Source: Actinoplanes aureus (GTDB taxonomy: Bacteria; Actinomycetota; Actinomycetes; Mycobacteriales; Micromonosporaceae). From it: 36,729 bases of DNA. How positions within the stretch are numbered: position 1 is the stretch's first letter; the number at the start of each line of letters is the position of its first letter. The notes below the pieces were generated by a model that was not told the DNA's origin, did not search any database, and was given only the letters and a program-made list of their open reading frames with translations. Below, piece after piece: positions 7,080 through 14,054 of the stretch. Made by a program: the position numbers and the translations under genes. Location of the stretch: the NCBI RefSeq assembly GCF_015704865.1, contig NZ_JADQTO010000052.1, positions 1 to 36,729 of the forward strand, read 5' to 3'.

Positions 7080-9845
7080 ATGAGTACGCGGCTGGTCGCC
7101 CGGGTGGCCGAGGTAGTCACACTGGACCGGCTGCGCGTGGACGCCGCCGCGGGCTCGGGTGCCGTGGCGCTGCTGACCGGTGAGGCGGGGATCGGCAAGA
7201 CGGCCGTCGTCGAGGAGGCGGTGGCCCGGGCGTACGCGGCCGGCGCCACGGTGCTGACCGGCCGCGCCGACCCGGACGAGGGCGCACCCGCGTTCTGGCC
7301 GTGGCTGCGCCTGCTCGACTGCGACCTGCCCGGGCTCAGTCCCGCCCTGCTCACCACCGGGGACACCGGGGAGTCACCGGCCGCCGCCCGGTTCCGTGCG
7401 ATGCAGGCCACCGTCCGCGCCTTGCGTGCCGCCGCGGCCGGTGCGGACGGCGGCCTGGTGCTGGTGCTGGAGGACCTGCACTGGGCCGACCCGGGTTCGC
7501 TCACCCTGCTGGCCACCCTGTCCCGGGACCTGGCCGACGCCCCGCTGCTGGTCGTCGCCACCGCCCGCGCGCTGGACACCGATCTGCCCGGCGCGGAGAT
7601 CCTCGCGCTGCGCCCCTGGGACCAGGCGACCGTCGCCACCTACCTGGCCCAGCAGGCGGACGGACCGGTGCACGCCTCCTGGCCGCCGGTGGTGCACCGG
7701 CTCGGCGGCGGCAACCCGCTCTACACCCGGGAGCTGGCCCGGCTGCTCGCCGCGTCCGGCGGGCTGCGCCGCCCGGCCGCCGCCCTCGACCTGCCGGACG
7801 GCCTGTTGCGCCTGGTCGGGCGCCGGATCGCCGGGCTCGGCACGGCCTGCCGTGACCTGCTCGGCCTGGCCTCGGCCCTGGGCACGGACGTCGACGTGGT
7901 CCTGCTCACCCGGATAGCGGACGGGCCGGTCGAGCCGCTGCTGGCCGAGGCCATCGCGGCCGGCGTGCTGGTCGAGGATCCCTGGGCGCCGGCCCGGCTG
8001 CGCTTCGCACACGAGCTGGTCCGCGAGGCCAGGTACGCCCAGCTGAGCCGCACCGAGCGGATCGCGGCTCACGAGCGGATCGCCGCGGCGCTGGCCGGAT
8101 CGGCGGCCCGGGCCGACGAGACCGCCCGCCACCGCGTCCGGGCGGCGGTCGACGAGCGCTCGCGGCACCTGGCACGGGAGGCCTGCACGGTGGCCGCGCG
8201 GGAGGCCACCCGCCGTCTCGATCACCATGCCGCGGCGACCTGGCTCGGTCAGGCCGTCGACCTCTTCCCGGCCGATCCGTGGCTGCGGCTGGCCCGCGCC
8301 GAGGCGGCCTGCCGCGACGGCCGGCTCGGTCTGGCGGTCGCCGACTGCACCACCGTGCTGGAGCTCGCCGAAGCCGAGCGGCGAACGGACCTGGCGGCGG
8401 CCGCCGCGCTGGTGGTGCGCGGATACGGCGGCCAGGCGGCCGCCGCTGTCCTGCGCCTCTGCGAGCGCGCCCTCGCCCTCGACGCGGACACCCGGCCGGC
8501 CCCGGCCGGCCCGTCCACGGACACCGGCCCCGATCGTGGCGACGCCGCGGTGGCACGGGCCGAGCTGCTGGCCCACTACGCGATCCTCCTGGTCGAGGCC
8601 GGGCAGCATGGCCGGGCCGGGCCGATCAGCCGGGAGGCGATGGCGCTCGCGGAGCGAATCGGTGACCCGCAGGCGATGGCGGCCGCCGTACATGCCCGGC
8701 ACGAGGTGCTCGACCTGGCCGCCGACACCGAGGAGATCCTCGACCTCGCCCGGCGCAGCTGCGAGCTGGCCGCCGCCGGTGGCCGGGTGGAGGCCGAACT
8801 GTGGGGCCGTCTCTGGCGCCTCGACGCCTCGCTCACCGTCGGCGACCTGCCCGGCTACGACGCCGCGACAGCCGCACTGGCCGGTCTCGCCGAGCGGCTC
8901 GGCTGGCCGGTGGTCCGCTGGCATCTGCTGCGCGCCCGCGCCGCCCGGCTGCTGATCGGCGGCCGGATCGAGGCGGCGGGGGAGACCGCGGCGGAGGCGT
9001 TCGCGCAGGCGGAGATCTTCGACAACCAGCCGGTCCGGGAACTCTACGCGGCCTTCCGTGCCTGTCTCGCGGTGTTCACCGGTGACGTTCCGGAGTGGCC
9101 GGGCGGTCTGACAGCCGCGCTGGCCAGGTTCGGGTCCGAGCCGATCGCGGTGGCCCAGATCGGCCGGCTCGCGATGCTCAGCGGTGACCGGTCCGTCGGC
9201 GCGCAATGTGCCCGGGGTCTCCGGGCCATGCTGCCCGGCCTGCCGCCGGACAGCCGGCGCGCCTTCGTGGTGCTCAGCGCCGGAGAGATCGGCGTCTGGC
9301 TGGACGATCGGGACCTGGCAGCCGACGCCTACGCCGGTGCGCAGCCGTGGGCCGGTCGCTACCTGAACACGATGACCGCCTGCCACGGCGCGGTGGCCCG
9401 GCCACTCGGCACCATCGCGGCGGCTCTCGGCGACCGGGACGCCGCCGACCGGCATCACCTCGCCGCGATCGAGATGGAGGACCGGATCGGTGCCGCGCCG
9501 TTCGCGGCGCAGGCCCGTCTCGCGTACGCTCAAACGCTCCGTGACCTCGACGCACGCCGTTCGCGGGCGCTCGCCGAGGAGGCGCTCACCACCGCACGCC
9601 GGCTCGGTTTGGCCGCGATCGCCGGCGCCGCGGCCGCGCTGACCCGCGACGACCTGACCGCCCGGGAACGGGAGATCGTCAAGATCGCCGCGGAGGGCCT
9701 GCCGAACCGCGTGATCGCCGAGCGGTTGCACATCTCCGAGCGGACCGTGGAGACGCACGTCCGCAACGCTCTCGCCAAGCTCGGTCTGGTCAACCGCACC
9801 CAGCTCGCCGCACGTCTGAGTGCCGGAAATCAGTACCAGCACTGA
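7080..9845 (+). CDS. Large ATP-binding LuxR-family regulator (LAL type)
   Basis: A 921-residue regulator with a STAND/AAA-type ATPase N-terminus and a LuxR helix-turn-helix at the end. Walker A is GEAGIGKT (residues 34-41), Walker B is LVLVLEDLHWAD (about 126-136), the middle is Ala/Leu/Arg-rich helical repeats of TPR type, and residues 857-912 are the LuxR domain (LTAREREIVKIAAEGLPNRVIAERL). Such proteins usually activate a nearby operon on binding ATP and an effector; the target here is not evident. ATG at 7080 follows GGCGGAGAA. The YceI gene begins 34 bases after its stop on the same strand and may be co-transcribed. Confidence 0.93.
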   Translation: MSTRLVARVAEVVTLDRLRVDAAAGSGAVALLTGEAGIGKTAVVEEAVARAYAAGATVLTGRADPDEGAPAFWPWLRLLDCDLPGLSPALLTTGDTGESPAAARFRAMQATVRALRAAAAGADGGLVLVLEDLHWADPGSLTLLATLSRDLADAPLLVVATARALDTDLPGAEILALRPWDQATVATYLAQQADGPVHASWPPVVHRLGGGNPLYTRELARLLAASGGLRRPAAALDLPDGLLRLVGRRIAGLGTACRDLLGLASALGTDVDVVLLTRIADGPVEPLLAEAIAAGVLVEDPWAPARLRFAHELVREARYAQLSRTERIAAHERIAAALAGSAARADETARHRVRAAVDERSRHLAREACTVAAREATRRLDHHAAATWLGQAVDLFPADPWLRLARAEAACRDGRLGLAVADCTTVLELAEAERRTDLAAAAALVVRGYGGQAAAAVLRLCERALALDADTRPAPAGPSTDTGPDRGDAAVARAELLAHYAILLVEAGQHGRAGPISREAMALAERIGDPQAMAAAVHARHEVLDLAADTEEILDLARRSCELAAAGGRVEAELWGRLWRLDASLTVGDLPGYDAATAALAGLAERLGWPVVRWHLLRARAARLLIGGRIEAAGETAAEAFAQAEIFDNQPVRELYAAFRACLAVFTGDVPEWPGGLTAALARFGSEPIAVAQIGRLAMLSGDRSVGAQCARGLRAMLPGLPPDSRRAFVVLSAGEIGVWLDDRDLAADAYAGAQPWAGRYLNTMTACHGAVARPLGTIAAALGDRDAADRHHLAAIEMEDRIGAAPFAAQARLAYAQTLRDLDARRSRALAEEALTTARRLGLAAIAGAAAALTRDDLTAREREIVKIAAEGLPNRVIAERLHISERTVETHVRNALAKLGLVNRTQLAARLSAGNQYQH

Positions 9846-9879
9846 GGTGTGCGGGTCGGCGCCGCCCGAGGCTGGACGC

Positions 9880-10446
9880 ATGACGACGAACACGCTCACC
9901 GACATCCGTACCGGCACCTACCGCATCGACCCGGCGCGCTCGGCGTGCCGGTTCACCGCCACCCATTCGTTCGGCCTCAAACCGGTCATCGGCACCATGA
10001 GCGTCACCGGCGGCACGATCACTGTCGCCGAGGACCCGGAACGCTCGATCGCCTCCGCCGAGCTCGACGCGGCGTCCTTCACGACCGACGACCCCCGCCG
10101 CGACAAGGACGTACGTGGCAAACGCTTCCTGGATGCCGGTAATCATCCGGAGATGGGTTTCCGGAGCACCCGCTGCCGCCGTACCGCCGACGGCTGGCAA
10201 CTGGCCGGCGTTCTCGCCGTCCGGGGCGGTTCCTGCGAGGTGGTCCTGGACCTGGTCTCCGCCGAAGCCGACGACGACGGCTACCGGCTCGTCGCGAGCT
10301 GCGTCGTGGACCGGATCGCGGCCGGCGTCACCAGCGGCCGGTTGATCATCGGCCGCTACGTGCACGTCAATCTGGACATCCACGCCGTGCCGGTGCCCGC
10401 GCCGGCCCGGTACATCCCGGAAGCCCGGCCCGCCGCCACCCGCTGA
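9880..10446 (+). CDS. YceI-family lipid-binding-fold protein
   Basis: A 188-residue protein of the YceI family, a lipocalin-like barrel that binds isoprenoid or other amphiphilic molecules. Typical blocks are visible: GTYRIDPARSACRFTATHSFG near the start, a conserved middle with FTTDDPRRDKDVRGKRFLDAGNHPEMGF, and a C-terminal strand-rich end. There is no signal peptide, unlike the periplasmic E. coli protein, so a cytoplasmic location is likely. ATG at 9880 is chosen because GAGG stands eight bases upstream. It lies downstream of the LuxR regulator and converges on the DEAD-box helicase gene. Confidence 0.9.
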   Translation: MTTNTLTDIRTGTYRIDPARSACRFTATHSFGLKPVIGTMSVTGGTITVAEDPERSIASAELDAASFTTDDPRRDKDVRGKRFLDAGNHPEMGFRSTRCRRTADGWQLAGVLAVRGGSCEVVLDLVSAEADDDGYRLVASCVVDRIAAGVTSGRLIIGRYVHVNLDIHAVPVPAPARYIPEARPAATR

Positions 10447-10521
10447 GACAGCGGTGATCTTACTTGGCCCACGCTCAATGCTGTCTCAACGGCCGCCAGA
10501 CGGCACCCACGTCGGGCCAAG
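10444..10521. repeat. Two interleaved inverted repeats (pseudoknot-like)
   Basis: TGAGACAGC (10444-10452) pairs with GCTGTCTCA (10480-10488), and CTTGGCCC (10463-10470) pairs with GGGCCAAG (10514-10521). The arms alternate A-B-A'-B', so an RNA could fold as an H-type pseudoknot. The region lies between the convergent yceI and DEAD-box genes and the first arm includes the yceI stop codon. A smaller hairpin (AGACC...GGTCT, about 10521-10541) follows. It could be a bidirectional terminator, a small structured RNA, or a relic of a mobile element with short inverted ends. Confidence 0.45.
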
Positions 10522-10610
10522 ACCGTGACCACGAAGGTCTCTAGAAAGAAGACAGCCGGAGCGGGGGCGACCCCGATGAACGGAGATCGCCGCCGCGCCG
10601 GCTCAGGAGA

Positions 10611-12182
10611 TCAGCGGCTGGAGCGCCGGCCACCCGCACGGGCGGAGAAGGCCGCCGCGCCGCCGCTGGACGAGGCGGGACGCTGCTGGGGCGTACCCGG
10701 ACGGTGTGCCGGAGCCGAACCCCGTGTCTGGCCGGACCCGCGTGCCTGGCCCGCTCCTCGTGCCTGGCCGGCCTGGCCCGCGCTCGCTGCCTGACCGGAG
10801 GCCTTCCGCGCGCCGCGCGCCGAACCGGCTGCGAAGCCGGACCCCGGATTGCGGCCGCCACCGGCGCCCGACGCCGAGCGGGAATCGCCGCCGGACGGCG
10901 CGACCGGCGCACCGGACCGCCCACGACGGCCGCGTGCGGACCGGGAGCGCCCGGCCGGTGCGTCTTCGGAGAACCCGGCCGCCGAAGCAGCGGCCGACGC
11001 GGCCGCCGACGGAGCGACGAACGTACGCTCGCCCGGCGCGATCTCGGCCAGCAGCGCGTCACCCGGGCGAACTCGCCGGGTGAGCGGGCGGATGCCGGCC
11101 TTACGCGCCAGATCCCGCACGTCGGCCTGCTGGTCGTCGGTCATCAGGGTGATGACCGTGCCGCGGGCGCCGGCCCGGGCGGTACGGCCGGAGCGGTGCA
11201 GGTACGCCTTGTGCTCCACCGGCGGGTCGGCGTGCACGACAAGCGTCACGTCGTCGACGTGGATGCCGCGTGCCGCGATGTCCGTGGCCACGAGCGTGCC
11301 GGCGGTGCCGTCCGAGAAGGCCGACAGGTTGCGGTTACGGGCGTTCTGCGCGAGGTTGCCGTGCAGCTCGACGGCCGGAACCCCGGCCGCCACGAGTTGC
11401 CGGGTCAGCACCTTGGCGCGCCGCTTGGTACGCGTGAACACCACCGACCGTCCCGGCGCCGCGAGCAGGTCGACCAGCACGCCGAACCGGTCGTCGTGCT
11501 GGACGTGCAGCACGTGGTGGTCCATCTCGACCGGTGCCTGCGTGGCCGCGTCGACGTGGTGCGTGACCGGCCGGCGCATGAACTTCTGCACCAGCACGTC
11601 CACCCCGTTGTCGAGGGTGGCCGAGAAGAGCAGCCGCTGGCCGGTGGCCGGGGTCTGCGACATCAGCCGTCGTACCACCGGCAGGAAGCCCAGGTCGGCC
11701 ATGTGGTCGGCCTCATCGAGGACGGTGATCTCGACCGACTCGAGCGAGGCGTGCCCGCTGCGGATGTGGTCGTCGAGCCGGCCGGGGCAGGCCACCAGGA
11801 TGTCCACGCCGGCGCGCAGGGCCTTGATCTGCGGGTTCGGCCCGACGCCGCCGAAGACGACGAGGGTACGCAGCCCGGCCACCTCGGCGAGCGGGCGCAG
11901 CGTCGCCTCGATCTGGGTGGCGAGCTCCCGGGTGGGAGCGAGGATCAGCGCGCGCGGCCGGCCGGGCCGGGCCGGCTTCGCCGCGGCGGCCAGGCGGGTG
12001 ACCACCGGCAGCACGAACGCATAGGTCTTACCGGAGCCGGTCCGTCCCCGGCCGAGAACGTCGCGACCTGCCAGTGAGTCGGGCAGGGTGGCGGCCTGGA
12101 TCGGGAACGGTGTTGCGATCCCGAGCTTGGTCAGTGCCGTGGTGAGGACGGCGGGCACGCCGAGCTCGGTGAAGGTTGTCAT
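10611..12182 (-). CDS. DEAD-box ATP-dependent RNA helicase
   Basis: A 523-residue superfamily-2 RNA helicase. Motifs from ATG at 12182: Q-motif region (FPIQ), motif I RTGSGKT (47-53), motif Ia PTRELA, motif II DEAD (156-159), motif III SAT (187-189), and motif VI HRSGRTAR in the second RecA domain. The last about 120 residues are a low-complexity Arg/Gly/Ser/Ala/Gln tail with repeated GQARG-like units, typical of RNA-binding, phase-separating helicases. The frame extends upstream to 12281, but MTTFTELGVP is the usual family start. Related proteins remodel mRNA or rRNA, especially in the cold. A TACAAT element on the minus strand at 12304-12309 suggests a leader of about 115 bases. Confidence 0.93.
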   Translation of the reverse strand: MTTFTELGVPAVLTTALTKLGIATPFPIQAATLPDSLAGRDVLGRGRTGSGKTYAFVLPVVTRLAAAAKPARPGRPRALILAPTRELATQIEATLRPLAEVAGLRTLVVFGGVGPNPQIKALRAGVDILVACPGRLDDHIRSGHASLESVEITVLDEADHMADLGFLPVVRRLMSQTPATGQRLLFSATLDNGVDVLVQKFMRRPVTHHVDAATQAPVEMDHHVLHVQHDDRFGVLVDLLAAPGRSVVFTRTKRRAKVLTRQLVAAGVPAVELHGNLAQNARNRNLSAFSDGTAGTLVATDIAARGIHVDDVTLVVHADPPVEHKAYLHRSGRTARAGARGTVITLMTDDQQADVRDLARKAGIRPLTRRVRPGDALLAEIAPGERTFVAPSAAASAAASAAGFSEDAPAGRSRSARGRRGRSGAPVAPSGGDSRSASGAGGGRNPGSGFAAGSARGARKASGQAASAGQAGQARGAGQARGSGQTRGSAPAHRPGTPQQRPASSSGGAAAFSARAGGRRSSR

Positions 12183-12303
12183 AAAGGTGGGAACTCCAAC
12201 GTCGTCGAGGTCGTCCTGCCCGGCGCTGACCAGGAACCCGGCCGCGGCGCGTGGTGGTCGATCCGAGGGCGGCCCGAGCAAGACGTGGCGAGCCGCTTAG
12301 ATC

Positions 12304-12309
12304 ATTGTA
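12304..12309 (-). promoter_or_regulatory. Possible -10 element of the DEAD-box gene
   Basis: TACAAT on the minus strand resembles the principal-sigma -10 consensus and stands out in GC-rich sequence. No convincing -35 lies 16-18 bases upstream. If used, the mRNA would have a leader of about 115 bases, reminiscent of cold-responsive helicase leaders. Confidence 0.3.
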
Positions 12310-12430
12310 CCGGGCGGAATTCGCAACCACGTCGCACCCGAGGGCAAACCGGCTGGCACTCAACGCAGCGCATCTTTTTCCTCAGCGCCGGGACTCCCCC
12401 CAACCCGGCGGGGATCTGAGGAGACCCCTG

Positions 12431-13285
12431 ATGACCGGTGAAGCCATTGTTGAGCGGCGCGGCGAGGACATCGTACGAGCGAACATGCCGCTGGTCGGGC
12501 ACCTGGTCCGGGAGATACTGGCCCGGGTACCGGCGCACGTGAACCGCGACGACCTGCTCTCCGCCGGATACGCCGCGCTGGTGGCTGCCGCACGAGGATT
12601 CGACCCGGAGCGCGGGGTGCCGTTCCCGCGCTTCGCCGCCGCACGGGTACGCGGCGCCCTGCTGGACGAGTTGCGCGGCCTTGACTGGGCCAGCCGCTCG
12701 GTACGCCAGCGGGCTCGGCGTACCGACTCGGCACGAGAGGAACTGATCGCCGAGCTCGGGCGGATCCCGACCGTTCAGGAGGTCGCGGAGCGGCTCGGCT
12801 GCACGGTCGAGGACATCGAGCACTCCCAGGACGACGTGCATCGCGCGACGGTCTTCAGCCTTCAGGGCTTCGCCACCGCGACGGCCGACGACATCGTCAC
12901 CGAGCCGGGCGCCGGACCGGAGGAGATGTTGCTGCGCCGGGAGCGGTTCGGCTACCTGCGGCACGCCGTGGAGGCCCTGCCGGACCGCCTCCGGGTGGTG
13001 GTCCAGGGTTACTTCTTCGACGAGCGCCCGATGGCCCAGATCGCCGCCGAGCTGGGAGTGAGCGAGTCCAGGGTGTCGCAGCTGCGTGCCGAGGCACTGG
13101 TCCTGCTGCGGGACGGGCTCAACACCCACCTGGACCCGGCCCTGGCGGCGCAGAACCCGCCGAAGGAGGGCTGCGTCGCTCGCCGGCGCGCCGCGTACTA
13201 CGACCGGATCGCCGGCTGCGGCACCCTGCGCACCCGGCTCGCGCTTACCGGCCCGGACGGCCTGCCGCTCGCGGCAGCCGCATAG
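12431..13285 (+). CDS. FliA/WhiG-type sigma factor (copy 1)
   Basis: A 284-residue sigma-70 family protein of the sigma-28 (FliA/WhiG) group, which directs RNA polymerase to developmental or motility promoters. Region 2 spans about residues 15-92 (NMPLVGHLV...DELRGLDWASRSVR), region 3 about 93-150, and region 4 about 172-232 with the helix-turn-helix MAQIAAELGVSESRVSQLRA. A tail after region 4 (about 236-284) contains ARRRAAYY. ATG at 12431 has GAGGAG upstream. A small hairpin (12386-12410) sits just before the ribosome-binding site. About 60% identical by eye to the sigma factor at 17319-18248. In Actinoplanes, FliA-type sigma factors control sporangium and zoospore genes (established in that genus). 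Confidence 0.93.
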   Translation: MTGEAIVERRGEDIVRANMPLVGHLVREILARVPAHVNRDDLLSAGYAALVAAARGFDPERGVPFPRFAAARVRGALLDELRGLDWASRSVRQRARRTDSAREELIAELGRIPTVQEVAERLGCTVEDIEHSQDDVHRATVFSLQGFATATADDIVTEPGAGPEEMLLRRERFGYLRHAVEALPDRLRVVVQGYFFDERPMAQIAAELGVSESRVSQLRAEALVLLRDGLNTHLDPALAAQNPPKEGCVARRRAAYYDRIAGCGTLRTRLALTGPDGLPLAAAA

Positions 13286-13302
13286 ACCATCGCGCAGGAA
13301 AC

Positions 13303-13331
13303 GGGGCCCGCCGCGGTTCGCGGCGGGCCCC
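13303..13331. terminator. Bidirectional hairpin terminator
   Basis: GGGGCCCGCCGCG and CGCGGCGGGCCCC form a perfect 13-bp stem around a 3-base loop, between the convergent sigma-factor and lipoprotein genes. The very stable stem compensates for the lack of a long T run. Confidence 0.85.
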
Positions 13332-13341
13332 AATAACTTTC

Positions 13342-13857
13342 TCAGGCGTTGGCGCAGGTGCCGGCCTTCTTCTGGGCGGCGATCGCCTTGTCCGCACCCA
13401 GCTTGTAGAGGGCCAGCCCTTCCTTGGCCGGCTCCAGCTTCCAGGCGTCGCCCTCGTAGACCATCGTGTAGGACTGGGCCGCGACCAGCTGCTTCGCGAT
13501 CACGATGGCCTTGTCGGTGCCCTCCATCCGGGCGCTGGTCAGCTGGATCGCCAGTCCCTTGCGGGAGCAGGCCTGGTTCAGCTTGACGTAGTCGTCCTTG
13601 CTGATCGCCTGCTTGCCGGCAGTGGTGTACATCTCCCAGGCGCCGGCGAAGTCCCCACCGCTGAACCGGTCGAACACCGTCTGCGCGGCGGACTTGGCGC
13701 CGTCCAGGGTCTTCTGCTCCGGTCCGCCCGCGGCGGCCGCGGCGGCGTTGCCGGCCGGCTCCTCGGCGTCGTCGGAGCAGGCGGTGGCGAAGGTGATCGT
13801 GGCGGTCGCGGCGAGGGCCACGGCGCTGAACCGTCGGTACGGGTGGTAGGAGTCCAT
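13342..13857 (-). CDS. Lipoprotein of unknown function
   Basis: A 171-residue exported lipoprotein: charged N-terminus, hydrophobic segment and lipobox with Cys27 (FATAC), then an Ala/Gly-rich spacer. The body (SAAQTVFDRFSGGDFAGAWEMY...) resembles the cystatin/NTF2-like small folds of actinobacterial lipoproteins in which a FxxGDFAGAWxM motif starts the domain; no enzyme motif is present. ATG at 13857; the ribosome-binding site is weak. It converges on the sigma factor across a shared terminator, and is divergent from the HelD gene, with 197 bases between starts. Confidence 0.75.
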   Translation of the reverse strand: MDSYHPYRRFSAVALAATATITFATACSDDAEEPAGNAAAAAAGGPEQKTLDGAKSAAQTVFDRFSGGDFAGAWEMYTTAGKQAISKDDYVKLNQACSRKGLAIQLTSARMEGTDKAIVIAKQLVAAQSYTMVYEGDAWKLEPAKEGLALYKLGADKAIAAQKKAGTCANA

Positions 13858-13957
13858 GCACGGTTAATCCCGGGTGGCCGCCTGGCGTAACGCCCCGGCG
13901 TGTCGATGACGGAATCCTGACAGTCGCACCGCCGGCCGTAACCCGCCGGCCTTCCGC

Positions 13958-14021
13958 TATTCTGGTCGTTTGCGGAATTCGTTGCCGCAAACACAAAAAG
14001 GCAACCATGAAAATGGTTGCC
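13958..14021 (+). promoter_or_regulatory. Structured leader of the HelD gene with competing hairpins
   Basis: A -10-like TATTCT (13958-13963) is followed by three inverted repeats. A: GTTTGCGG (13968-13975) with CCGCAAAC (13985-13992). B: GTTGCC (13981-13986) with GGCAAC (14000-14005). C: GGCAACCAT (14000-14008) with ATGGTTGCC (14013-14021), a 9-bp stem closed by GAAA, a GNRA-type loop. A and B overlap, and B and C overlap, so either A plus C or B alone can form. This suggests attenuation or another conformational switch. C could alternatively be a 22-bp operator for a dimeric protein. Confidence 0.5.
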
Positions 14022-14054
14022 AGCGGCGGAATGATAGCACGAAAAGGGGCGACT

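Noticed and set aside
7374..9917. 847-codon minus-strand frame opposite the LuxR gene
   Set aside because: Antisense shadow with Gly/Arg/Gln-rich composition and no motifs; the plus strand carries intact Walker A, Walker B and LuxR motifs.
13858..14054. Rifamycin-associated element upstream of helD
   Set aside because: No GGGGCTTGC/GCAAGCCCC-type palindrome is present; the inverted repeats seen have different sequences.
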